Assembly (NCBI GenBank): GCA_019925095.2
Contig: CM034403.1
Coordinates: forward strand, 3,043,690 to 3,107,689
Direction of reading: 5' to 3'
Length of the DNA: 64,000 nt
Origin: Dendrolimus kikuchii
Taxonomy: Eukaryota; Arthropoda; Insecta; Lepidoptera; Lasiocampidae
The position numbers and the translations under genes are program-made. Below, piece after piece: positions 32,913 to 44,392 of this stretch. Position 1 is the first letter of the stretch; every line of letters starts with the position of its first letter. Below the pieces are notes generated by a model that saw nothing but the letters and a program-made list of their open reading frames with translations, was not told where the DNA came from and searched no databases.

Positions 32913-33217
32913 ATCCGTGCAGGAACGGAGAAAGAATACATTTTTCTGCGGCCGGGCGGCCTGTCGTCAGAGGCGACAAAAGAACTCACAGCCAGGTGGT
33001 AGGGTATTTGCCCGACTGGATGGCTACCACCCCTGGTGTAGAGTACGCCGCCATAACAGCCTTGAGTTGTGTTCCGGCATTAGTGACCAGGTTCCAGTCT
33101 GCTTTAAGAGAGCAGCAGCGTATTTGTAGCACCTTTAGTGTTGCAAATGTCCATAGGCGATAGTAACCGCTTTCCATCAAGTGGACCGTCTGCCTGTCTG
33201 CGGAACTCCTGCAATAT
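32913..33217 (+). mobile_element. S1 full-length copy
   Basis: atccgtgcaggaacggagaa to ctcctgcaata; complete. Confidence 0.85.
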
Positions 33218-33446
33218 TTTTTTTTTAAACATAATTCTTTCCTGCAGGGTTGTCCCTTCACGCACAACTAACGATATACTGCCGCGACGATGAGATGTTT
33301 ACTCACAACACCGTCGCCGATATTGCGCAGACCACCTCCCGCTACTGCGGTGTTCATCTCCGAATTTACCGCGCGTAGCTCTCGATTACTCTTTGAATTA
33401 TTCAAATTGGACATTCCATTCAAAAGATATTAGGAATTTAAAATCG

Positions 33447-33543
33447 ATTAGATCCACAATTAGACCCGGTAGGTGGCGCTGGAATCGGGTTCTTGATTTT
33501 TATTTTTTCAGGACAGGACAACGTCTGCCCGGACCACTAGTTC
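33447..33543 (+). mobile_element. Hel2 Helitron 3' end
   Basis: attagacccggtaggtggcg, then ggacaacgtctgcccggacc, ending actagt (CTAG-T). Confidence 0.7.
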
Positions 33544-34714
33544 AATATAACTAAACACATTACATTTATAAAAATATCTCAAAAGCGTATCCTTCTTTCA
33601 CATCATAACACAAACATATCTTTTTACAACAAAACTCAGTAGCGCTATACAATAGTCTGTATAGCGCTATCAAAGGTGGGGTCACCTGTCCGTAAAATAG
33701 CATTTTTAGGCCCATTGGTTCCTTAGAAAAATGACTGTGTCATATTGAAATTCCAAAGTTTTTTATTCAAAATAAGTTCCACCGAAGAATATTTTCAAAG
33801 GTCATACATAAGTTACTACTTCCTATTCTATGCACTTAATAGATATAGCGGCAACTAGGCCCAGCACTTATAAACAAATGATCCTTGAATGTTTGAAAAA
33901 CAAGTAAACCACTATATCAAGTATTTCTGGCAATTAGCGTCCGCCTTGCGGCTGGTCGCAGGCATTCGGTGTGCTCTTGGCTCTGGCTCTGCATTCTGGT
34001 GAGGTCTCCCTTTCTTCTTCTTTTCTTTCTTCTTCTTTTTAGATATTGTATACCAAACCTTGTTATTTTTTTTCCTCTCTTTTGCTTTTACTTACGGTAG
34101 CTAGTATAATTTCAATTACTCAATATGTGGCAAATGATGTTGGTGTTGTATTAAGTCAAACTACTTATGTATAAGATTCATAATACTAAACTCTGTACAA
34201 TACTGTTTTTTTTGTCCAAATAAATGAAAAAAAATTGTATACCGCTTTGCAACGTGTTATCTGTTTAAGGTGAAAAACCGGCAAGAAACTCTCCAATCAC
34301 ACATCTCACTAAACATTCTTTTTTCATATTTATACATCTCAGGATCTTAAAAAAAATACAAAAGTTTATTATACAATTACTTTTCAAAGAGTTAATGGAG
34401 TTATGGAAAACAGTGTAGTCGATAAAACAAAAACATAATAAATAGAAAGAAAAATCTTATTGCTGTTGTAATGACGACAAGACATAATTCATAATGCAAC
34501 TTACATACACAGACAGACGAACAAACGACCAGATATTACGATTTCATAAAAATTTTCAAAATATTACGATTTCATAAAAATTTTCAAAATAGCTATAGAT
34601 CCCTAAATAGTTATGATTGAAAATACATAAAAATATAAACAAACAAATTGATAACCTCCTCTTATTTATATAGTTTACTAATTAAATATTTCACGAGTAA
34701 AATAAGTTTAACAA
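33544..34714. other. Largely unassigned; small duplication
   Basis: AT-rich. A direct duplication of a ~29-bp word (atattacgatttcataaaaa...) occupies 34534-34592. A GC-richer stretch at 33935-34010 precedes a CT-rich run (ttcttcttttctttcttctt). No genes. Confidence 0.5.
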
Positions 34715-35312
34715 AATTGGGTCGTTTTGGTCTCACGCCAAAAGTTCTAGGTTTGCAATGAAAATCAGCGTTGTGTCAGATATAATTCCAACACAGCGAT
34801 ATGCTGAGTGCAAACCTTATTTGCTGAAAATGCGTACAAATTCTCAAAATATGCTTGTTAAGATATCCCGTCACATACCCGGAAAGCATCCCTTTCTCGG
34901 CAACATTTCCTCTTCAAACTTCATTCGGCCGGTTCTAACCAGAGGGCGCTGTGCACACTCATCCGTCTCATTGGCCGAGCCGAATTTTCAATGCATAAGT
35001 ATCGTCACGACGCCACGCTCGCCGATAAATAGTCCAAAAACGTCGGAAAACTACTGCATTGTACCCTAAAACCGTTCCTTGAAATGCCAACCGTATCCCG
35101 GACATGGTGTAGTGTTTGTGCAAAACCGGGACGCGCGAATCCGACCGAAATCCTGCATCATTTCTGGCGACGGTAAGCGTTCATTTTTTCCTACTTGTTT
35201 CACTAGTTTGCGAGAAGGCATCAGGGTTTGCTCCGTCTAAGTAGCCATTCATATCTTATGCTCTATGTATAATGAATGTATTTATGTCGCTATTTCTTCA
35301 AATAAAGTGTAA
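34715..35312 (-). repeat. Repeat family G, longest copy
   Basis: One end is acaaaattgggtcgttttgg, then tgtgtcagatataattccaa and attctcaaaatatgcttg; the other end is cgctatttcttcaaata. Shorter copies: 40790-40945 (most of the middle deleted) and 62335-62512. The open frame at 34758-35069 is not conserved between copies, so it is probably not a gene. Unclassified, perhaps a DNA element. Confidence 0.7.
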
Positions 35313-35579
35313 TACTTGCAACAACTCGGAAGGGTTTATGGTAGTAAAAGAACAGCAACTGGTCACAATACTGTATAATCAGAGAACTTTAACACTCCAC
35401 GAGCACTTTTAGAACACCTCGCCATCCCTCCAACAATTCAACAGTTTTAAGAAACTTAGCATATTGGCACAACCGATAGCGGATTGAAGCCATTGATAAA
35501 CTACTTTAATTAAAGGCTTATGCATGACAAGAATTTAATACATTATTGTTTGGATATTTCAGATAATATTTTATATAAT
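35313..35579. other. No recognisable feature
   Basis: AT-rich spacer. Confidence 0.5.
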
Positions 35580-35892
35580 AATCCGTGCATAAACGGAGAA
35601 AGAATACATTTTCCTGCGTCCGGGCGGCCTGTCGTAAGAGGCGACTTAACAACCCACAGCCAGGTGATAGGGCATTTGCCCGACTGGATGGCTACCACCC
35701 CTGGTCTAAAGTATGTCACCACGCCATAACAACCTTGAGTTGTGTTCCGGCATTAGTGATCAGGTTCCAGTTTCCCTTAAGAGAGCAACAGCGCATTTGT
35801 AGCAACTTTGGTGTTGCAAACGTCCATAGGCGATGGTAACCGCTTCCCATCAAGTGAGCCGTCTGCCTGACTGCTAATCTCCTGCAATAAAT
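35580..35892 (+). mobile_element. S1 full-length copy
   Basis: atccgtgcataaacggagaa to tcctgcaataaata. A small acca/cgcc duplication lies at 35716-35724. Confidence 0.85.
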
Positions 35893-35904
35893 ACATTCAA
35901 ATAA

Positions 35905-36035
<131 letters not shown>

Positions 36036-36195
36036 CTTCAAGTTTTATATGCAATAAAATAAGCCGAACATAGTATAAATCTATCACGTCTGCCAACATG
36101 GAAACAAAATGTAGTGAATACCGTCTATATACAATTAAAACATTTTGAATTATAATCTACACAATTACCACATTATACAAAAGATAAATATTGTA

Positions 36196-36557
36196 ATACC
36201 GAAGTAAGAAAAAGAATTGGTCTGAAAGAGAGTGTCGGGGTGAAGGTAAGGAAAGGTATGCTCCGGGGTGGTTCGGGCATGTGGAAAGAATGCATGATGA
36301 AAGAATGACTAAACAGATATACAATGCAAAAGTGGATGGATGCAGAAGTCGTCGAAGGCCACGACACACCTTCCATGATCAAATTGATCGTGTACTAGCA
36401 GAAGGTGATATCAGGAGCCTTAAGAACAGACGAGCGTGCATGACAAGAGTTATGAATGTTAAAGAAGCAAGTGAGGTATGTAAGAATGGGCCTAAATGGC
36501 GCTCTGTTGTTCGTGCCTACCCCACAAGGGAACTGGCGTGAAATTATGTATGTATGT
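36196..36557 (+). mobile_element. LineA copy 6
   Basis: C-terminal ~115 codons with one frameshift at gctccggggtggttc. (TATG)n tail. Imperfect ~12-bp flanking repeat (ataaatattgta 36184-36195; ataaataattgta 36558-36570). Confidence 0.9.
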
Positions 36558-36570
36558 ATAAATAATTGTA

Positions 36571-37277
36571 ACAAAATTATTGTAAATTATTGACAACCAC
36601 TCTATATAAAACAGGCGCTAAACGCAGAATAAATAAAAATATAACATTACTATTCAATTAAGGAAATGGTCGATTGTACCGTTTATAAATAAGAGGGTAC
36701 ATAACAAAATTAACTATTAACTTTAAACGGAAACATGACAAGAACGACTATGCTACTAAATAACTGTAACAAAGGTCTATTTCTTTCTTCCTTTACTCTG
36801 TTTTTGGAAATCGTTTAAAAATAATTTTAATTACTATGTCGGTTAGGATCAAAACTTTTCTGACCTGTACAAATATTAACCTTTCAAAGGGTTCATTTAC
36901 CTGAATGTAGCAAAACAAACCCTTTCAGTACTTTCTCTACCTTAATTACTGTTCGTACCCTATTTGTTCAGGGATCAACGTAATTATAAGAAAGGGAACA
37001 TTTTCCCGCGGGTGTACCGACAACTATATTTTGACCGCTTTCCAAAGTTTACTTTCGAAAGTTGGGTCGTTTCGGATCAAATATTGGGCTACGGTTTGGC
37101 TAATTTTAATTGTATTTTGGTAATTTATTTGTGGTTTGGCAAAACGTAATTATTACATAATCGTACCGTCTGTCCATCTATCGTCGGTTTTTTTTATGTC
37201 CCATTTTGTAGGTTATTTTTCTTAAAAGCTACTAGGTTTGTACGGACAAAATCTGATCAGTGATTATATATTGCATT
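36571..37277. other. No recognisable feature
   Basis: AT-rich; the 61-residue open frame near 36964 shows no family resemblance. Confidence 0.5.
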
Positions 37278-37290
37278 TCTCTACAACATA

Positions 37291-37533
37291 CATACATATA
37301 TAACTTCACGCCAGTTCCCTTGCGGGGTAGGCACGAACAACAGAGCGCCATTCAGGCTTATTCTTACACACCTCACTTGCTTCTTTGACATTCATAGCTC
37401 TTGTCATGCACGCTCGTCTGTTCTTAAGGCTCCTGACATCACCTTCTGCTAGTACACAATCAATTTGATCACGGAAGGTGTGTCGTGGCCTTCCACGACT
37501 TCTGCATCCATCCACTTTTGTTTAGTGATTCTG
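37291..37533 (-). mobile_element. LineA copy 7
   Basis: Minus strand, last ~70 codons open. Flanked by the 13-bp tctctacaacata at 37278-37290 and 37534-37546. Confidence 0.9.
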
Positions 37534-37639
37534 TCTCTACAACATACTGTATTAAAATCGCTTAAAAGTAAAGAAAGATGGTGGCCGCTAACATAAATAT
37601 AACTATTGAGTTGATTTTATTTTGTCACTGTAAATAGTC

Positions 37640-38400
37640 GTGTGCAGTATATATAGATCGTCAGATCTTGAATACGTTCTCATTCAGGTCCATAGGTAGC
37701 GAGGTGTTCGCTTCGAAATTCATAAAAAAACCGAACAAAAGAATAACGAAGCTTTAGAATAGAAGGTTCAGGAAGGAAAAGACAGAGATAGGTAGATGTT
37801 TAGAAAAGGATAGACAGTAAATAAAAGAATAACGAAAAGAAGATCGAAATTAAGGCTTCCAGAAGGTTCTTCCGGTTATATAAGCAGCGTAAGGTGCGCC
37901 TACCGAGAAGTTCAGTTGAAGATAGCGAAGCAACAAGTGCGATGCTAGATGCTATGAGTTGGCAGAGAAGACAGTGACGAGTTTTGACAGTTTGAAGAGA
38001 AGTTTAGCAGAAGACAGTGACGAGTTTAGTGGAGAGTATAGTGGGCAGTTCAATGAAGGAGAGTTTAGTGCAGTTTAAGAAGTGATCCGGAAGCACGTTG
38101 GACGTTTGCAACACCAAAAGCGTTACAAATGCGCTGTTGCTCTCTTGAGGGAGTCTGGAACCTGGCCACTAATGCCGGAACACAATGTTGTTATGGCGGC
38201 ATACCTTAGACCAAGGGTGGTAGCCATCCATACGGGCATATACCCTACCACCCGGCAACAAACTTGTCTCCCTTGATTAACGTAAAATCAGTAAACATTA
38301 AACATTGTAATTATCAGTAATAAATACTGTACAGAATGAATCTATGTATCTGATTAAACCCGGGACTGAGGAGTAAGAAGACGCTTTACAACCACTATAC
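37640..38400 (+). other. Candidate solo LTR carrying an S1 fragment
   Basis: Purine-rich stretch with a TATA-like ggttatataagcagcg at 37875 followed by repeated gaagacagtgacgagttt words (~37960-38025). An S1 fragment comes next, then an agtaataaatactgt polyadenylation-like signal near 38321. TATA box followed by AATAAA within ~450 bp is LTR-like architecture. No matching second LTR, terminal TG/CA or target duplication was established. Confidence 0.35.
38099..38256 (-). mobile_element. S1 fragment
   Basis: gtttgcaacaccaaaagcgt to ccctaccacccggc, truncated at both ends. Confidence 0.75.
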
Positions 38401-38849
38401 AAAAGTGTGCGTGTGATCAGAGGTTACACTTACATGACAACTCTGATCTACATATGTAAGTAAAGGTTGAAAAACATAATTTATGTTCAAATGCGCCTAA
38501 TCGTGTGGGCTTGTTAGTAAAACTGAAAAATATATCAATGTTTAGGAATAACTTTTATATAAAGTCAGTAGACGCCGAAATATTAGCTAAACAGTGCACG
38601 TGACAACCTTTAAAGTATAGAGTGGAAAATTTTCAACAAATCCTATTATAAAGTCAAATAGAATAAGGATAGTTGGCAAGATTCAATCGTGTGTTGAATA
38701 GAGATTGGATTTAAACTAAAATCCCATTTTCAATAGACAATAGAACATACATCGTTCTATGAAATCATTCATTTATGGAACGATTTGCACTTAGAGAACT
38801 TAACAATAATTAACTTTAATTAACTAATTAACTTTCTACACCAAATCCT
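38401..38849. other. No recognisable feature
   Basis: AT-rich spacer. Confidence 0.5.
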
Positions 38850-38962
38850 TTTCTGTGCAGGCTGTCCGGCTGTGGAACTCATTGCCCGAAAACATAAGAC
38901 AGGCAAAGTCACTCGCCATTTTTAAAAAACTGGTACGTGAATATTATCTCACTTTATAATAA
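38850..38962 (+). pseudogene. LineC ORF2 C-terminus
   Basis: Reads VQAVRLWNSLPENIRQAKSL, AIFKKLVREYYLTL, stop. The VRLWNSLP...FK.LVRE.Y block is the Jockey-superfamily LINE terminus, equivalent to 41965-42072. The upstream reverse transcriptase is absent. Confidence 0.8.
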
Positions 38963-39619
38963 ATATTTAATACCTAATTACATGTATGTTTATTTATTAG
39001 TGTGTTTGTATATTAATATTAGTATATATAATATTAATATATTATCTATTAATACTATTATTAATATTGTATAGCTATTGCTGTTGCTATACACATATTA
39101 ATGATGTATATATTAGTATATATATAATATTAATATGTGTTATTGTTTATTCTCTATTTTTTATTCATTGTAGGTATATGTATTGTGTAATATTTATATA
39201 TCATATATATATACATACATATATCATAAACGACGGTAGAAATAGAAAAATCGTAAAATTGACTTAAGCTTCAACTATGACCTTAAATAACTTAGAAACC
39301 GTTAGAGTTAGCAAAAAATCATAAGATACCTTTTTTGTAGAGCGTTACATTTTCTACAAGAATTATTATTTGTCGACATGATTTGTTCATCCGTTCATGA
39401 CGTAAAAAATTCCAAAGTAATAACAGATTTTTTCCCCTGTTATTTCCATTTAAAAGTTTGGTTATCGGGGGGGGCCGGGTTAAAATTAAAATTAAGAGCT
39501 ATAACTTGGCATGAATTTTTTTTAATAAGTTTAGAACCTATTTAGGACTCGTGAAAAAAAATTCGGACAAACCCTAAATAAGGACCATCCTAATATATAT
39601 ATGTATGTATGTATGTATG
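38963..39619. other. AT-rich, probable LineC 3'UTR start and unassigned DNA
   Basis: Tandem-like tattaatat words (39000-39140), then unassigned sequence with a g-run (39468) and a (TATG)n run at 39597-39622. Confidence 0.4.
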
Positions 39620-39785
39620 TATTTAATTTTCACACCACCGTCATACACTTGCGAATCTCCCGTTGATAAATATAAAGCGATAAGGCCGCCCTTTGTTCCT
39701 ACTTTAATGGTTAAATGTGACTACTGTAAATTATTTATTTTATGTGTATGCGGTGAACAATAAAGAGTTTTCTATTATATCTATC
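39620..39785 (+). mobile_element. LineC 3'UTR end
   Basis: taaagcgataaggccgccct, gtatgcggtgaacaataaag. May be the distal part of the element at 38850, separated by an insertion. Confidence 0.7.
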
Positions 39786-39879
39786 TAACTTTAATAAATA
39801 AATAAATAATCTCAAAATCAGTATTATGAATGTGAATGATGTGGTAGATGATATTTAGATCGACAGCTGATTGTTACGC

Positions 39880-40190
39880 TTAAAATCTGCGCTATTTTTT
39901 CTCGGGAAACTCGTGGGAATTTTTATGGAAATGATTCAAAATGGCTAGATTAAAAAAATAATTGCATTGTGATTTTTTTATTGATCGATAGCAAAATTAA
40001 TGTACCTATAGAAGTGTGTGATATTTTTATCCCGAGAAACCCGCGGGAATTATTCCAGGACTTATTTAAAGTAAAACGATAGCTTACATTATTTTTTAAA
40101 TTCTGTGATATTTTGTATCCTAGGAATCCCTCGAGAATTTCAAGTCAAGCGTGGACGGAGTCACGAGCGTATCCTAGTTATGACATATTG
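39880..40190 (+). mobile_element. Degenerate Helitron-like repeat with internal triplication
   Basis: Three related boxes: ctcgggaaactcgtgggaat, cccgagaaacccgcgggaat, ctaggaatccctcgagaatt. The end agcgtggacggagtcacgag then cgtatcctagtt resembles a decayed Helitron 3' end. Confidence 0.45.
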
Positions 40191-40789
40191 TTTGCTTCAA
40201 TATTTGGGAAGCTTGGTTCGGCGATTAATTTGATATGCGTGGATTTTTAGGTTGTTAGAAAAATGTCAACACCGATGCGTTTTCAAGAAGACTTTTTATT
40301 TTAGGTGTTACCACTCTAAGACAATATAAATTGCACGACCCTTTTAGTGTTACCATTCTAAAAAAAACATAAATCGGACCTTTTAGTGTTGCCATTTGAA
40401 TAATGGTTTAGTGCCTTCCCGTGACACCTCGTCGTAGACATATAATTATTAAAAATTTCGAATACAGCTGATGACTTTTCTACTTAACTGACGTCAAGCA
40501 TAAGTTATATCAAAACGACTTATTAACTCTTTGGGAGATCAAAGGGCTGGTTCCTACCTCGGATAACGGATCAGTAAGGCGATCCTGCGAGGTAACCTAC
40601 CAGCCTTCTGGGAACCCTACCCATTGACTTCGATGACTTAGGCTCAGTATTCTACTTACAGTCTTAAGGGATTAGAAATAGAATACAATATAAGTTACGT
40701 TTGCTTCATTGCTAGCTTATAAAGGTACCTAATAAGTTTAATAAGAAACTTAACAATATAAATTTGAATATATAATTGAAAGAAAGAAA
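40191..40789. other. Unassigned; short tandem motif
   Basis: About three copies of a ~40-bp motif around ttttagtgttaccattctaa at 40301-40395. The rest is unassigned. Confidence 0.45.
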
Positions 40790-40945
40790 GAAAAGACACT
40801 ATTTGAAGAAATAGCGACGTAATTACATTCCTTATACATTTTTATACACAGAGCATATTTTGAGAATTTGTACGCCGCATTTTCCGCAAAAACCTTCCTT
40901 TTGGCGTAAGACCAAAACGACCCAATTTTGTTAATTAAATATATT
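40790..40945 (+). repeat. Repeat family G, internally deleted copy
   Basis: tatttgaagaaatagcgacg, gagcatattttgagaatttg, then gaccaaaacgacccaatttt. An S1 fragment follows directly. Confidence 0.7.
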
Positions 40946-41034
40946 TTTTTTATTGCAGGAGTTCAACAGACAGGCAGACGGCCCACTTGATGGAAAGCGG
41001 GTACCGTCGCCTATGGATATTTGCAACACCAAAG
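40946..41034 (-). mobile_element. S1 3'-end fragment
   Basis: tattgcaggagttcaacaga to tttgcaacaccaaa; its 5' side is cut by an S3 SINE. Confidence 0.75.
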
Positions 41035-41232
41035 TGCCTCTGTGGTTCAGTGGGCTAAGCCTTTGCCGGCCTACCTCACTGCAACGCAGAGGCTCCGGGT
41101 TCGATTCCTGGTATAGTAAAATTTCGGAAACGTATTTTCTCCGTTATTTACTATGGTCTGGGTGTCTGGGATCGGCCCCAGAGTAGTCCGTTGTATATTA
41201 GCCATAACACAAGCGTAAGTTGCTTAATTTGC
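41035..41232 (+). mobile_element. S3 tRNA-derived SINE, copy 2
   Basis: gtgcctctgtggttcagtgg, B-box gggttcgattcctgg (41098 on), then tcggaaacgtattttctccg and gtctgggatcggccccagag. Colinear with the copy at 6877-7110. Confidence 0.85.
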
Positions 41233-41257
41233 AAATGACATTTAACTTTATAACCTA

Positions 41258-41815
41258 TAAAATATTGAGGAGTTTTTGGCGGGAACTGAAAGGAGACGTT
41301 GTGCTGTGCAGTTTTATTTTCTAAAAATGTGTAAAATTACTCTAAAATGAACAATAGTTGTAGGATATTGATAGTTTTTGAGTAGTAATTATGTGTTTTG
41401 TCAGAAATGTGAACTGTATAGTCAAATGTGGCCTTTTGTGTTTTCACAAGAACTCCGTTGAATGGCGTTAGTTGTAGCCTACAATACAACTATTGCGCTG
41501 GATCGGCTGGGCGTAACTATGTTCTAAATCTCAGCCTTTCCAACACATACAAAGCGCAGGGTCGTCAGGGAGGAGGGGGTTTTTAGTGGGTATTGGGGTT
41601 GCTCGCTCGTGTAGCAACGCTCGGAGTCTTCCACACTATTCTGTGACGTCGATCGCGGACGGAGCGCTGCCAAGAGCATACTATTGCTGCAGTGTTATCG
41701 CCCCCGACCGACGCGTGTCGTTCCCCTAGCAACGACCCAGTTTGTGCGTAAATCGGTTAAGCATTTTCCCTCGCCTCAAAAAAAAAAAAAAAATAGCCTA
41801 CAATACAACTGCGCG
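41258..41815 (+). repeat. Repeat family E, copy 1, split by a retroposed insert
   Basis: ttggcgggaactgaaaggag, gtgctgtgcagttttatttt, aaaatgaacaatagttgtag, gtcaaatgtggccttttgtg, aagaactccgttgaatggcg. Copies at 52605-52915 (+), 43383-43870 (-) and, much diverged, 57330-57505. Non-coding, unclassified. It is interrupted at 41493 by a poly-A insert. Confidence 0.75.
41493..41794 (+). mobile_element. Poly-A retroposed insert with 17-bp target duplication
   Basis: About 300 bp ending in 16 A residues, flanked exactly by tagcctacaatacaact on both sides. The body is GC-richer (ggctgggcgtaactatgttc, ggaggagggggtttttagtg, cgatcgcggacggagcgctg). No ORF. Perhaps a SINE or the 3' end of a poly-A LINE; the ttttagtgggta phrase is shared with 22690. 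Confidence 0.75.
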
Positions 41816-41819
41816 ACTA

Positions 41820-41925
41820 TTATACGAAGACTTAAACATCAGAATTGGCTGTATGGACTAAAGATTCCTTTGCCTGCCTTTGTGGCGAATACAACTACTA
41901 CTACTACTATAAAATATTGAATGTG
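41820..41925 (+). mobile_element. Possible LINE 3' tail with (ACT)n end
   Basis: gaagacttaaacatcagaat ... gcctttgtggcgaatacaac, then actactactactat. Triplet-repeat tails of this sort end RTE-like LINEs. Confidence 0.4.
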
Positions 41926-41944
41926 TTATTTATACTGTAATGTA

Positions 41945-42326
41945 CATTATCTTCTAGATCGTTCTCTGTTCAGGCTGTGCATCTCTGGAATGCTCTACCG
42001 GCAGATGTCCGATCTGCTAAATCTATCCACTCCTTTAACAGACTTGTGAAGGAGCACCATTTAACTGTATAACGTGTTTATTGTTTGTTTTGTATGTCTA
42101 TGTACGTATATATTTTATAACTATAATATATGTATAATAATTATTTTGTTATTGTTTTAGTATCTATTTCAACTGCACGCCAACGCTGTCTATACAATTG
42201 GATCTTGTCCGTCCAAAGGTTGCCTGGAAGAGATTGCTTTTAGCAATAAGGCCGCCTATTGTACTACCTTTTAGTATGTAAGTTTATTGCGTATTTTTTC
42301 TATGTAATGTTGGTGTACAATCATGA
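41945..42326 (+). pseudogene. LineC ORF2 C-terminus and complete 3'UTR
   Basis: Coding end SVQAVHLWNALPADVRSAKS, IHSFKRLVKEHHLTV, stop at ~42072. The full 3'UTR follows: tagtatctatttcaactgca, gagattgcttttagcaataa, ggccgcctattgtactacct, tggtgtacaat. It is the reference for the tails listed elsewhere. A LineA copy is inserted just at its 3' end. Confidence 0.85.
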
Positions 42327-42337
42327 GTATTGAATTG

Positions 42338-42690
42338 ATAAGAGAAAGAGAAGTTGGTCTGAAAGAGAGTGTCGGGGTGAAGGTAAGGAAAGGAATGCAC
42401 CGGTGGTTCGGGCATGTGGAGAGAATGCATGATGAAAGAATGACTAAACAGATATACAATGCAAGAGTGGATGGATGCAGAAGTCGTGGAAGGCCACGAC
42501 ACACCTTCCATGATCAAATTGTTCGTGTACTAGCAGAAGGTGATTTCAGGAGCCTTAAGAACAGACGAGCGTGCATGACAACAGTTATGAATGTCAAAGA
42601 AGCAAGTGAGGTGTGTAAGAATAAGCCTACCTGGCGCTCTGTTGTTCGTGCCTACCCCGCAAGGGAACTGGCGTGAAGTTATGTATGTAT
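42338..42690 (+). mobile_element. LineA copy 8
   Basis: Open C-terminal frame (VGLKESVGVKVRKGMHRWFG to PARELA, ~110 codons). Flanked by the 11-bp gtattgaattg at 42327-42337 and 42691-42701; (TATG)n tail. Confidence 0.92.
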
Positions 42691-42779
42691 GTATTGAATT
42701 GTAACTTACTATAAACGCGGCAGTTCATAATTCAGGCAATACAGAATATCATATTAATCGTACCATTGATGTCAACTAT

Positions 42780-43190
42780 ATTGTAGGGTATCGATTTAAA
42801 TTACCAAAAAAAGCAGGAAAAAGCAGGAGTGTGCCACGTAATTACATGAATTGGTTCCTCCCTCACCATTCTACCACCGGACAAGCAGACTTACGCACTC
42901 AGGCCACCGATATATGGTGGAAATACCAACAAAGCGGACGAAACGCTATGCTTCCACTTTTATCATACGCACCGCTGAAGAGTGGAACTCTTTACCGTCG
43001 TCTGTTTTTCCTGAAGAATACAATCTAGGTGTCTTCAAGTCTCGCGTGAACAGGTATCTTCTAGGTAAGCTTGCTCCACCTGAGACGGCATTTCCGTCTG
43101 ACATCAGGCGCAATGTCAGTCAAACGCGAACCTATTCATTATTAAAAAAAAAGCAAACAGTATCTGAAACGCCCATTTAAAAATAGTCCA
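42780..43190 (+). pseudogene. Jockey-superfamily LINE ORF2 C-terminus (second type)
   Basis: Reads MVEIPTKRTKRYASTFIIRT, AEEWNSLPSSVFPEEYNLGV, FKSRVNRYLLGKLAPPETAF, with QFKLPKKAG-like and SQTRT flanks. The R(T)A.EWNSLP..VFP..YNL..FK.RVN..L pattern is the conserved end of CR1/Jockey-type LINE proteins. A single base change in frame separates it from the upstream part. 5'-truncated. Confidence 0.8.
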
Positions 43191-43382
43191 AACGTCAGTT
43201 TCAACACGAAACATCATATATATATAACACGCGTTTAAATCGATTAAAAGTATTTTTCATATCTCATATTCTAATTCTCGAAACTATTCTTGGAGTTATT
43301 TGATCACAGAGATGAAAACAGTACCTACTTTTCATCCCTAGGTAACGATTTTATCTGCTGTCAATTTTTTTTTTTTAATTAA

Positions 43383-43870
43383 GGCTTGGCAACTAGGCCT
43401 TTAAGCCAGGTGCAATTGTATTGTAGGCTACAAACGACGCCGTATAACGGAGTTCTTGTTGAAGGGTGAGCCCCGATAGGGTGGAGGAGCGAGATGGAAT
43501 GCTCCTCTGTCTTAAAGGAAGATCTTCCAGCGAGGCTAATGTTGTTCCTCGCAGGCCCTAGGCCCATTTGTTATAGTTGAAATTTTGTATATATTCTTTG
43601 TATGTTTCGGGAAACGATTGTGACATCAATTATTGCACAGCGCCATCTATTGGCTTGTAAGTGTTCCACTACATTGTGAAAACTCGAAAGGCCACATTTG
43701 ACTATACAGTTCACATTGCTCACAAAAACACATAATTACTACTCAAAAACTATCAATATCCTACAAAACTATTGTTCATTTTAGAGTGATTTTACAGATT
43801 TTTTGAAAATAAAACTGCACAGTACAACGTCCCCTTTCAGTTCCCTCCAAAATCTCCGCAAAAAATTAAA
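43383..43870 (-). repeat. Repeat family E, copy with extra internal segment
   Basis: Minus strand: same start as 41258, then after tttcgagttttcacaa a ~220-bp extra block (aacacttacaagccaataga, tgggcctagggcctgcgagg, gcattccatctcgctcctcc) before aagaactccgttatacggcg resumes and ends ggcttaaaggcctagttgcc. Confidence 0.75.
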
Positions 43871-43956
43871 AACTATGCGAACCATAGATAATACATGCGA
43901 CTCGTGTCCCAATTTCTTTTACAGCCACTGCTAAGTCGCGGCATAAATTGTTATAA

Positions 43957-44198
43957 TTTTTTTTTTTTTTTTATTGCAGGAGATCATCAGACAGGCAGAC
44001 AGCCCACTTGATGGAAAGCGGTTACCATCGCCTATGGACATTTGCAACAGCAAAGTTGCTACAAATACGCTGCTGCTCTCTTAAGGGTCACTGGAACCTG
44101 GTCACTAATGCCGGAACACAACTCAAGGTTGTTATGGCGGCATACTCTAGACCAGGGGTGGTAGCCATCCAGTCGGACAAATGCCCTACCACCTGGCA
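43957..44198 (-). mobile_element. S1 copy, 5'-truncated
   Basis: Poly-T/ttattgcaggagatcatcag to gccctaccacctggc. Confidence 0.8.
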
Positions 44199-44392
44199 AG
44201 ATATCAACAATTTTGTAACATCATTTTATACTTTTAGATTACTTTTCGCCAAATTATTATTTAATTTATATAAATTGGAGCTAAATATTTACTATCATCA
44301 GTGACAAAACAAATATTGGCTGGTAGAATGCCAGGGAAAAAGAAATTTACTTGACTTTTCATATGTGGAAACACGGATAATATATTCATATT

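Noticed and set aside
34758..35069. 103-residue open frame in repeat family G
   Set aside because: Other copies of the repeat do not preserve it, and no family resemblance was seen.
36964..37149. 61-residue open frame
   Set aside because: Short, no homology recognised, AT-rich spacer.
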